From Selenomonadaceae bacterium (lineage in GTDB: Bacteria > Bacillota > Negativicutes > Selenomonadales > Selenomonadaceae), in assembly GCA_016280345.1 (NCBI GenBank), contig JAEEGN010000197.1, forward strand, positions 1-25,930: DNA of 25,930 nt, in the 5' to 3' direction. Positions within the stretch are counted from its first letter, which is position 1; each line of letters begins with the position of its first letter. This document shows positions 16,451 to 22,793 of this stretch, piece after piece. Position numbers and translations under genes: made by a program. The notes beneath the pieces were generated by a model. It worked only from the letters and a program-made list of their open reading frames with translations. It searched no databases and had not been told where the DNA came from.

Positions 16451-17281
16451 ATGCGCGCGTTAAAGATACGCCTTGCCATCGCGGTCATACTGATTTTGTC
16501 CGCTGTCCTTGCCTGCCTGCTCTTCGAGCCGCCGGGAATCCCGGTGCTGAATTATCACCAGGTCAACGATCGTGACGTGAACCCGCTGACGCTGACAACC
16601 GAGGAATTCGCCTCGGAAATGGACTATTTGAAGAGCGCCGGCTACACGACGATTACCGCCGAAGAACTGGCGGACGCCCTGGAAAACGGGACGGCGCTTC
16701 CCGAAAAGCCGGTCCTCATCACCTTTGACGACGGCTACATCGACAACTACCAGAACGCCTACCCCATCCTCAAAGAGCGGGGCATGAAGGCTATGATCTT
16801 TCTGATCACCGACTATGTTGGCCAGTATCCCAACTATCTGACCTGGGAGCAGGTCCTCGCCATGCAGGCGGACGGCATCTCCTTCGGCAGCCACACGTTG
16901 AGCCACGCGGTGCTGACGCAATGCACCCCGTCGGAAGTGAAAAAGCAGCTGGCGGAGTCCCGGCACGCCATCGAATGGCGCCTCAAACAGCCGGTGCGTT
17001 TTCTCGCTTACCCCTGTGGTTTTTCCACGGGTGTGGTGGAAGAGCAGGTGCGGGAAGCCGGCTATCGCGCCGCCTTTACCGTCGATCTCGGCTATGTTCT
17101 TCCCGGTGACGACCTTTACCGGCTGCACCGGGTACCGGCTTTCGGGGCCAATACCCACACGCTGCTCCGCTTCCAGGCAAGGCTTCGCTGCCCGCGCCTC
17201 GCCGCCACGCTGGAAAACTTCCAGCAAGCCCTGATGGATGCCGGCTATCCCAAACTTGCCGAATGGGTACCCTTGTTCTGA
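16451..17281 (+). CDS. Polysaccharide deacetylase (CE4 / NodB domain), membrane-anchored
   Basis: A 276-residue protein with an N-terminal hydrophobic anchor (residues 7-25), then a NodB-homology domain facing outward. CE4 motifs: TFDDGY with Asp93 and Asp94, SHTLSH with the metal ligands His148 and His152, and YPCG (187-190). The triad Asp-His-His for a divalent metal is complete. VLAC at residues 19-22 could be a weak lipobox, so it may be a lipoprotein. Likely targets are N-acetylated glycans such as peptidoglycan or an exopolysaccharide. AAGAAGG upstream of ATG 16451 supports the start. It is followed after 51 bases by the Agp-like phosphatase on the same strand. Confidence 0.9.
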   Translation: MRALKIRLAIAVILILSAVLACLLFEPPGIPVLNYHQVNDRDVNPLTLTTEEFASEMDYLKSAGYTTITAEELADALENGTALPEKPVLITFDDGYIDNYQNAYPILKERGMKAMIFLITDYVGQYPNYLTWEQVLAMQADGISFGSHTLSHAVLTQCTPSEVKKQLAESRHAIEWRLKQPVRFLAYPCGFSTGVVEEQVREAGYRAAFTVDLGYVLPGDDLYRLHRVPAFGANTHTLLRFQARLRCPRLAATLENFQQALMDAGYPKLAEWVPLF

Positions 17282-17332
17282 CAGAAACGGATGCGATTGT
17301 CAATCTCGTATTTTTCATAACAAGGAGCGATC

Positions 17333-18685
17333 ATGATGGGCAAGAAATCCCTTGTGGCGTTGGCTGTTTTCCTGCTTATCCTGGCCGGGACATTGTCGTC
17401 GGCGGCGCGGGCGGACGCGGCGCGGTCAGCGAATTTTCACGACAGCTACCGGCTGGAGAAAGTGGTGGTGCTCAGCCGCCATAATATCCGCGCCCCGCTG
17501 GTGAAAAACGCCTCGGTCACGGATACCCTCACGCCGCACAAGTGGTTTTCCTGGACCTCGGCCCCCGGCGAGCTTTCCCTGAAAGGCGGGCAGCTGGAAA
17601 CCATCATGGGGCAGTATTTCCGCCAGTGGCTTGTGGACGAGAAGTTCATGACGGAGAATTACGTGCCCGCGGAAGGGGAGATGCGCTTTTACGCCAACTC
17701 CAAGCAACGCACCATTGCCACGGCGCGGTATTTTTCCGGCGGTATGCTCCCCATCGCCAACGTCACGATAGAGCATAAATTCGCCCCCGAGGGTTCCGAT
17801 CCGGTTTTCAGCGCACGGCTGACGTTTATGAGCGACGCTTTTCAGGCCGGGGCGCGGGCGGAGATTTCCCGAATGGGCGGCGAGAACGGCCTGCAAGGCT
17901 TGGGCGAGCGCCTTTCCGACACCTATGAGCTGTTGGAGAAAGTGCTTGACTTCAAGGACTCCCCGGCGGCGAAAAAAGAGGGCATGAAGCATTTCCGCAC
18001 CGATGACATTGTCGTGACCTTGGAGAAGGGAAAGCAGCCGTCCGTGAAAGGGTCGCTGAAGCTGGCGGAAATGGCCGCCGATGCCCTGGCGCTCCAGTAT
18101 TACGAGGAAGCGGACGCGGTCAAAGCAGGCTTCGGCCATAAGCTCTCGGCCAAGGAGTGGGAGCAGATCGGCGACGTGAAGGATATTTGCGCCGACCTGG
18201 AGTTCCGGGCACTCTCTCTGGCCGTCAACGAGGCGCATTCCCTGTTGCAGCTGATGCGCGAGGAATTGTCGCTGGAAAGCCGCAGATTTACGTTCCTCTG
18301 CGGCCATGACGCCAATATCGCCGGCGTGCTGGCCGCTCTGGCGGTAGAGCCGTACTCGCTGCCCCGGAGCGTCGAGAAAAAGACGCCCATCGGCGCCAAG
18401 GTCGTCATCGGGAAGTGGCGGGGAACGGACGGCGGGGAATACGTCTCCCTTGACCTCGTATATCAGTCCACCGACCAACTGCGGGACCGCATCCCCCTTA
18501 CCCTGGAGAATCCCCCCATGGTTTTCCCGCTGCATCTCCGGGGCCTTCACGGGAACCGTGACGGACTTTACAATCTGCAGGAAGTGCAGCAGCGTTTCCA
18601 AAGCGCCATTGACGCTTATGACCACCTGCCGCAGGACGTGCCCTCCGGGGCGGAGCCGGAAGTGGCCTGTGAACGAGCCGCGTAA
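17333..18685 (+). CDS. agp: Glucose-1-phosphatase (histidine acid phosphatase, Agp-like)
   Basis: A 450-residue exported phosphatase. It has a signal peptide (basic start, hydrophobic 7-22, likely cut near ARA-DA at about 27-29). The catalytic motif is RHNIRAP (49-55) with His50 as nucleophile, and the proton-donor motif HD is at 325-326 (GHDANIAG). RHNxRAP instead of RHGxRxP, plus HKWFSW and TYELLEKVLDFKDSPA, closely match E. coli Agp as I recall it. Agp releases phosphate from glucose-1-phosphate and can act on phytate. Such enzymes work in the periplasm, which implies an outer membrane. Start is ATG 17333 or 17336, with AAGGAG at 17322-17327. A terminator follows at 18760. Confidence 0.92.
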   Translation: MMGKKSLVALAVFLLILAGTLSSAARADAARSANFHDSYRLEKVVVLSRHNIRAPLVKNASVTDTLTPHKWFSWTSAPGELSLKGGQLETIMGQYFRQWLVDEKFMTENYVPAEGEMRFYANSKQRTIATARYFSGGMLPIANVTIEHKFAPEGSDPVFSARLTFMSDAFQAGARAEISRMGGENGLQGLGERLSDTYELLEKVLDFKDSPAAKKEGMKHFRTDDIVVTLEKGKQPSVKGSLKLAEMAADALALQYYEEADAVKAGFGHKLSAKEWEQIGDVKDICADLEFRALSLAVNEAHSLLQLMREELSLESRRFTFLCGHDANIAGVLAALAVEPYSLPRSVEKKTPIGAKVVIGKWRGTDGGEYVSLDLVYQSTDQLRDRIPLTLENPPMVFPLHLRGLHGNRDGLYNLQEVQQRFQSAIDAYDHLPQDVPSGAEPEVACERAA

Positions 18686-18759
18686 AAACAGCGGTTGATG
18701 GTACTGCCGCGAGATGAAAACACCCAGCCGCGCGACGTATCATGCGTAACTATCATACA

Positions 18760-18805
18760 GCCTCCCGTTGTGGCGCGTATTGCGGGCCGCAACGGGAGGC
18801 TTTTT
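18760..18805 (+). terminator. Rho-independent terminator after the phosphatase gene
   Basis: GCCTCCCGTTG (18760-18770) and CAACGGGAGGC (18790-18800) form a perfect 11-bp stem followed by TTTTT (18801-18805). It lies about 75 bases past the stop codon. Confidence 0.9.
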
Positions 18806-18819
18806 CGCGCCCGCATCGG

Positions 18820-18859
18820 GCAAACAGAAAAGCGGCGTTCCCCGGAAGGAGCACCGCTT
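18820..18859 (-). terminator. Rho-independent terminator after the DUF1858 gene
   Basis: On the - strand, AAGCGGTGCTCC (18859-18848) pairs with GGAACGCCGCTT (18841-18830) with one mismatch and one wobble, a six-base loop and a following TTCTGTTTG. It lies about 75 bases past the gene on the - strand and faces the + strand terminator. Confidence 0.7.
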
Positions 18860-18935
18860 CCTGTTTTCAACAAACCGTCCATGTACTGCAAAAACGAAAT
18901 CCCTCGCCGCCCGGATGTCTCGCGCCGCGGGAAAA

Positions 18936-19139
18936 TCATTCCGCCGCCGGGACGACTTCGTTCAGCCGCGTCATCAGGTCGTCGATGTCGATACCGTGCG
19001 CCATCGCGCCCTGCTCGATATTCTCGAAGTGCGCCACGGCGCAGCCCAGGCAGCCCATGCCGGAATTCATGAATACCTCGACCGTATCGGGATACTTCTG
19101 GACGACCTCCATGATGCTCATGTCCTTCGTAATCGTCAT
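18936..19139 (-). CDS. DUF1858 domain protein with CxxC motif
   Basis: A 67-residue protein that consists of one DUF1858 domain (hybrid-cluster-associated disulphide-type domain). It starts MTITKDMSIMEVVQKYPDT, and Cys30 and Cys33 form MGCLGCA. The family is common in anaerobes, both alone and fused to redox or hybrid-cluster-protein domains, and its function is unsettled; a thiol/redox or metal role is inferred from the CxxC. AAGGAGG lies upstream of ATG 19139. It has its own promoter and terminator, so it is a single-gene unit. Confidence 0.9.
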   Translation of the reverse strand: MTITKDMSIMEVVQKYPDTVEVFMNSGMGCLGCAVAHFENIEQGAMAHGIDIDDLMTRLNEVVPAAE

Positions 19140-19177
19140 GCCAATTCCCTCCTTACCAAAAAAACTGTATCGTATTC

Positions 19178-19186
19178 ATTATAGCA
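19178..19186 (-). promoter_or_regulatory. Extended -10 promoter of the DUF1858 gene
   Basis: TGCTATAAT on the - strand (19186 to 19178) is a perfect -10 box with the TGn extension, about 40 bases ahead of ATG 19139. The -35 region is not convincing, as is usual for extended -10 promoters. Confidence 0.6.
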
Positions 19187-19211
19187 CACGCGTCAACTCG
19201 GAAATAAAACA

Positions 19212-19227
19212 CCGCCGTCGGCGGCGG
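19212..19227 (-). terminator. Hairpin terminator after the purine nucleoside phosphorylase gene
   Basis: CCGCCG-TCGG-CGGCGG (19212-19227) is a perfect 6-bp GC hairpin; on the - strand it is followed by TGTTTTATTT. It lies about 60 bases past the stop codon. Confidence 0.6.
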
Positions 19228-19287
19228 GAAAACACCGTTTCCTCCACGATTCCTACTGCGATACATGACACTCGATCCGCCTTCGCG

Positions 19288-19995
19288 TCAGTCCAGGATT
19301 GCCGTTTCCAGCGCGATTTTCGCCATGTCGTCGAAGGATGTCTCCCGCTCCTCGGCGGTGGTATCTTCGCCGGTCAGAATATGGTTGCTGACCGTAAATA
19401 TGCCGACGGTCTGGACGTCATACCGGGCCCCGATAAGATAGAGGGCCGCGGCCTCCATCTCCGCCGCCAGCACGCCGTAGGCCGCGAGCTTCTTCAGGTC
19501 AATCTCGTCGTCGTACAGCCGGTCCTGCGACAGCACGTTGCCGACATGGACAGGGACGTTAAGTTCCCGCGCCTTCGCCACCGCCTGTTCCAGCAGCGCG
19601 AAGTCGGCCGTCGGAGCAAAGTTCAGCCCCGGCCCGAAAATGTTGCGTGCCATGCTGGAGTCCGTTGTCGCCGCCTGGCCGATCACGATATCACGTACGT
19701 GGATGCCTTCCTGCAAAGCGCCGCAGGTACCGGTGCGGAGAATCTTCTTTACGCCGTAATCCTTCACCAGCTCCGTAGCGTAAATCGCCATCGACGGCAT
19801 TCCCATACCGCTGCCCTGGACGGAAACCCGGACGCCCTTGTAGGTCCCGGTGAAGCCCAGCATATTGCGGATATGGTTGTATTCCCGAACGTCTTGCATG
19901 AACGTCTCCGCGATGTGCTTTGCCCGGAGGGGATCGCCGGGCATCAGCACCCGGTACGCGACTTCGCCGGCTTTCGCGGCAATATTCCAACTCAT
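19288..19995 (-). CDS. deoD: Purine nucleoside phosphorylase, DeoD (hexameric) type
   Basis: A 235-residue cytoplasmic enzyme that splits purine nucleosides with phosphate. Phosphate and ribose contacts: VLMPGDPLRAKHIA (16-29), GSGMGMPS (61-68), RTGTCGA (87-93), and EMEAAALY with the ribose-binding Glu (about 179-186). The catalytic region reads SNHILTGEDTTAEER, so Asn204 replaces the usual Asp204 while Arg217 is kept. This may shift preference to 6-oxopurines (inosine, guanosine). AAGGAGG lies upstream of ATG 19995, and a TATAAT (20032-20027) is the likely -10 box. It is a single gene with its own terminator, divergent from the Rrf2 gene. Confidence 0.94.
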   Translation of the reverse strand: MSWNIAAKAGEVAYRVLMPGDPLRAKHIAETFMQDVREYNHIRNMLGFTGTYKGVRVSVQGSGMGMPSMAIYATELVKDYGVKKILRTGTCGALQEGIHVRDIVIGQAATTDSSMARNIFGPGLNFAPTADFALLEQAVAKARELNVPVHVGNVLSQDRLYDDEIDLKKLAAYGVLAAEMEAAALYLIGARYDVQTVGIFTVSNHILTGEDTTAEERETSFDDMAKIALETAILD

Positions 19996-20026
19996 GATAA
20001 AGCCTCCTTAACAAGAATATATTGCT

Positions 20027-20032
20027 ATTATA
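20027..20032 (-). promoter_or_regulatory. Likely -10 box of the deoD gene
   Basis: A perfect TATAAT on the - strand about 32 bases before ATG 19995. The matching -35 position (TTTCAA) is weak. Confidence 0.45.
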
Positions 20033-20066
20033 GCGTTTCTCGTACAATTTTGAAAGAGGCGGCGGG

Positions 20067-20118
20067 AAAAACAACGGTTCCCTTTGCCCGGGAAACGTTG
20101 GCTTTGCCGGTTGTTTTT
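20067..20118 (+). terminator. Long hairpin with T run between deoD and the Rrf2 gene
   Basis: AAAAACAACGG (20067-20077) pairs with CCGGTTGTTTTT (20107-20118) with one bulged G. Inside, GTTCCC pairs with GGGAAAC with one bulged A. A T-rich run follows (to about 20130). It looks like a + strand terminator, but no + strand gene ends nearby. It may insulate the two divergent promoters or act as an attenuator. Confidence 0.45.
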
Positions 20119-20159
20119 CTTATTTTTTCTATCGCCTTTATTTTTTCGACGGGAAAAGG

Positions 20160-20165
20160 TATAAT
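20160..20165 (+). promoter_or_regulatory. Likely -10 box of the Rrf2 gene
   Basis: A perfect TATAAT about 65 bases before the GTG start at 20230. The -35 region is T-rich and a poor match, which would fit a regulated promoter. Confidence 0.5.
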
Positions 20166-20229
20166 GGAACGGAATGGAATCAAACAGCGGCCGTTTTCCG
20201 GCAGACTACTTAAACAAGAAGGTGCGAAC

Positions 20230-20658
20230 GTGAAGATTTCCACACGGGGCAGGTACGCGCTGCGCCTTATGATCGACATTTCCCTCCACGGGGAAAACGC
20301 GCCGGTCCGCATCAAGGAAATTGCGCGGCGGCAGGGGATTTCCGAGAAATATCTGGAGCAGATTGTCTCGGTATTGAACAAGGCGGATTTCGTCCGCAGC
20401 AGTCGGGGGCCCCAGGGCGGCTACCGATTGGTGAAGAAGCCGGAGGACTACACTGTGGGCAGCATCCTGACGCTGATTGAGGGCAGCCTGGCGCCAGTCG
20501 CTTGTCTGGAAGGCGAAACGAATGACTGCCAGCGGCGGCTCCAGTGCCCGACATTGCGCCTTTGGGAGCGGATCAACGAGGCCGTGCAGGGCGTTGTGAA
20601 TTCCGTCACGCTGGCGGACCTCGTCGCCTGGCAGACGGAAATGGGCGTGCCGGAATGA
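20230..20658 (+). CDS. Rrf2-family transcriptional regulator, probably iron-sulfur binding
   Basis: A 142-residue regulator starting at GTG 20230 (MKISTRGRYALRLM), a standard Rrf2 beginning, with AAGGTG eight bases upstream. The winged helix-turn-helix covers about residues 1-75, including the typical SSRGPQGGYRL wing (57-66). Three cysteines, Cys92, Cys100 and Cys106, lie where IscR has its 2Fe-2S ligands (92, 98, 104), so a cluster is likely. The first spacing is seven residues rather than five. No cysteine desulfurase or scaffold gene follows; the next gene is a polyprenyl diphosphate synthase 39 bases downstream, so it may control quinone or redox functions. Confidence 0.92.
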   Translation: MKISTRGRYALRLMIDISLHGENAPVRIKEIARRQGISEKYLEQIVSVLNKADFVRSSRGPQGGYRLVKKPEDYTVGSILTLIEGSLAPVACLEGETNDCQRRLQCPTLRLWERINEAVQGVVNSVTLADLVAWQTEMGVPE

Positions 20659-20697
20659 GCGCGTTCCGAAACTATCTTTCCAGCTACAGGTGATGGG

Positions 20698-21678
20698 ATG
20701 CAGATAGAAGACGTTACGATGTTCCAGGTCATAAAGAAGGACATGGCGGCACTGGAGGATGAACTGCTCCGGGCCGTATCCTCTCCAGTGCCGCTTCTCC
20801 GGGAGATGGGGACGCACCTTGTCCGGTCGGGCGGAAAGCGGCTCCGTCCGGCGCTCTATCTGCTGGCGGCCCGTTCCGGTCCCGCTTTCGAGGAAGCGCG
20901 GATGATGCCGCTGGCGGTAGCGATTGAGATCATCCACATGGCCTCTTTGGTCCACGACGACGTGATTGACAGCGCCGATACGCGCCGGGGCTCACCTACC
21001 GCCAACGCCCGCTGGGGCAACCAGGTGGCAATCCTGGGCGGCGATTACCTTTTCGCCCAGGCGTTCACGCTGGTGTCCGGCCGCGGCTACGGTGAGGAAA
21101 TCGCTGTTCGGCTGGCGGACCTGGTGCGGGAGCTTACCGCCGGCGAGATCCTGCAGGATTCCTCGTTATACCGGGCTGAACTCAGCGAAGCGGAGTATTA
21201 CCAGCGAATCGAGAAGAAGACGGCTCATTTTCTGGCGATCTGCTGCGAGATCGGGGCGATTTCCGCCCAGGCGTCGGCGGCGGTGGCGCGGGGCCTTTAC
21301 GAGTACGGCCACGCCATCGGCATGGCCTTCCAGCTCACCGATGATCTGCTCGACGTCACCGGCGACGCGGCGAAGCTGGGCAAGCCGGCGGGCCATGATA
21401 TCCGGCAGGGCGTGGTGACGCTGCCGGTGATCCGGGCTCTCGACCAAAGCCCGAATCGGGCGGAGCTCGCGGCCATCGTGACCGACGAAGGAATGACCGA
21501 CGCTATGGTGGCGCGGGCTTTGGCCATCGTCCGGGCCTCCGACGGCGTCGCCTACGCCCAGGCGAAAGCGGACGAATACCTGACGCAGGCCAAAGCGGTT
21601 CTGCCGGAGGCAATCCCCGAAGCGGTGCGTCGGGCCTTCATCAAAGCGGCTGACTACATCGGCCGGCGGGATTTCTGA
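20698..21678 (+). CDS. Long-chain polyprenyl diphosphate synthase
   Basis: A 326-residue trans-prenyltransferase of the heptaprenyl/octaprenyl diphosphate synthase type, which adds isopentenyl units to an allylic starter. The first Asp-rich motif DDVID is at residues 87-91 with downstream ADTRRG. The second, DDLLD, is at 215-219 (FQLTDDLLD), and GGKRLRPAL is near residue 45. Product length cannot be read from sequence with confidence. It presumably supplies the side chain that the UbiA-family enzyme downstream attaches. ATG 20698 has AGGTGA close by (spacing short); ATG 20719 is an alternative start. Confidence 0.92.
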   Translation: MQIEDVTMFQVIKKDMAALEDELLRAVSSPVPLLREMGTHLVRSGGKRLRPALYLLAARSGPAFEEARMMPLAVAIEIIHMASLVHDDVIDSADTRRGSPTANARWGNQVAILGGDYLFAQAFTLVSGRGYGEEIAVRLADLVRELTAGEILQDSSLYRAELSEAEYYQRIEKKTAHFLAICCEIGAISAQASAAVARGLYEYGHAIGMAFQLTDDLLDVTGDAAKLGKPAGHDIRQGVVTLPVIRALDQSPNRAELAAIVTDEGMTDAMVARALAIVRASDGVAYAQAKADEYLTQAKAVLPEAIPEAVRRAFIKAADYIGRRDF

Positions 21679-21715
21679 TTTTTCTTTAATACAGCCTGAA
21701 AGGAGACAACAATCT

Positions 21716-21913
21716 ATGTTTGGTATTGGCGTACCGGAACTGGTACTCATCCTGATCATCGGTCTGGTGGTCTTCGGCCCGGGCAAGCTGCCCGAGGTCG
21801 GGCGCGCCATTGGCCGCAGCCTGAACGAGTTCAAGCGGGCTACCAGCGAAGTGACGGAGGCGGCGAAGGCCCCGGTCAAGGAAGCGGAGACGAAGCCGGG
21901 GGAAAAAGCGTGA
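21716..21913 (+). CDS. tatA: Sec-independent translocase subunit TatA/TatE
   Basis: A 65-residue membrane protein: one N-terminal membrane helix (about 5-20, ELVLILIIGLVVFGPGKLPEVG), the hinge FGPGKLPEVG, then an amphipathic helix (RAIGRSLNEFKRA) and a charged Lys/Glu tail. It forms the pore-like part of the twin-arginine export system. GAAAGGAG upstream of ATG 21716 supports the start. The tatC gene follows after 33 bases, and the Tat lipoprotein DUF362 in this window is a possible client. Confidence 0.95.
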   Translation: MFGIGVPELVLILIIGLVVFGPGKLPEVGRAIGRSLNEFKRATSEVTEAAKAPVKEAETKPGEKA

Positions 21914-21946
21914 AGCGGCACCGGGGAAATGAATGGAGAACCAGCC

Positions 21947-22780
21947 ATGACGACCGGTAACGACAACGGGGAGCGGCTCCCGACCAGTGCCCCGGAGACG
22001 GCGCCGGCGGAGGAAACGGCCACGCCATCCCCCGAGGAGCGGGAGCCGGCGCCGGACCTTCCCATGTCCGATGAGGACGAGAACGTCGAGGGCAATATGT
22101 CGCTGGTTCGCCATCTGGAAGAGCTTCGGCAGCGCATCATCCGTTCCCTGATCGCCGTGGCCATCGGCGCCGCCGTATCCTATTACTTCATCGACGAGAT
22201 TATGGCCTGGATCACGCTGCCGACGGGAAGGCTCTATTATCTGCAACCGGCGGAGGCGTTCTTCACCTATCTGAAAATCGCCTTTTTCGCCGGCTTTTTG
22301 CTGGCGCTGCCCGTTATATTCTACGAGGCCTGGAAGTTCGTACTGCCGGCGTTGACCGTCACGGAGCGCACCGTCATTGGCATCCTCGTGCCTTCGTCGG
22401 TGCTGCTCTTTTTCACCGGCCTGGCCTTCGCCTTCTTCCTGGCCCTGCCGGCGGCCATCAAATTCTTCGTCGGCTTCAGCACGGAAAACCTGCAGCCCAT
22501 GTTCACGCTGCACCAGTATTTCGATTTCGTGTTGTCCTTCATCCTGCCCTTCGGCGTCGTCTTCGAGCTGCCGCTCATCATCATCGTCTTCGCCAGGCTC
22601 GGCTTCGTCGGCTCCGAGTTCCTGCGGAGCAAGCAACGCCTGGTCATCTTTCTGGCTTTCGTCATCGGCGCGATTGTCTCGCCGACGCCGGACATTTTCA
22701 ACCAATCCATGATCGCTGTCCCCCTGATCCTGCTCTACGAGATCAGCTATCTGACAGTGCGTTTCGTCATGCGAAAATAG
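21947..22780 (+). CDS. tatC: Sec-independent translocase subunit TatC
   Basis: The receptor of the twin-arginine export system, with six membrane helices. Conserved features are LVRHLEELRQRIIRSL ahead of helix 1, the FVLPALTVTER loop, and FELPL with the conserved Glu. I chose ATG 21947 because GGAG lies eight bases upstream; ATG 21929 would add six residues but has no room for a ribosome binding site. Before the conserved LVRHLEELRQRI lies an N-terminal extension of about 55 residues, rich in Pro, Glu and Asp, not usual for TatC. It would face the cytoplasm. The stop codon lies inside the ribosome binding site of the next gene. Confidence 0.94.
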   Translation: MTTGNDNGERLPTSAPETAPAEETATPSPEEREPAPDLPMSDEDENVEGNMSLVRHLEELRQRIIRSLIAVAIGAAVSYYFIDEIMAWITLPTGRLYYLQPAEAFFTYLKIAFFAGFLLALPVIFYEAWKFVLPALTVTERTVIGILVPSSVLLFFTGLAFAFFLALPAAIKFFVGFSTENLQPMFTLHQYFDFVLSFILPFGVVFELPLIIIVFARLGFVGSEFLRSKQRLVIFLAFVIGAIVSPTPDIFNQSMIAVPLILLYEISYLTVRFVMRK

Positions 22781-22793
22781 GAGGGAATTTTCA

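Noticed and set aside
18742..20658. 638-codon + strand frame ending with the Rrf2 protein
   Set aside because: Only its last 142 codons are real. The rest lies over terminators and opposite the DUF1858 and deoD genes, and GTG 20230 with its ribosome binding site is the true start.
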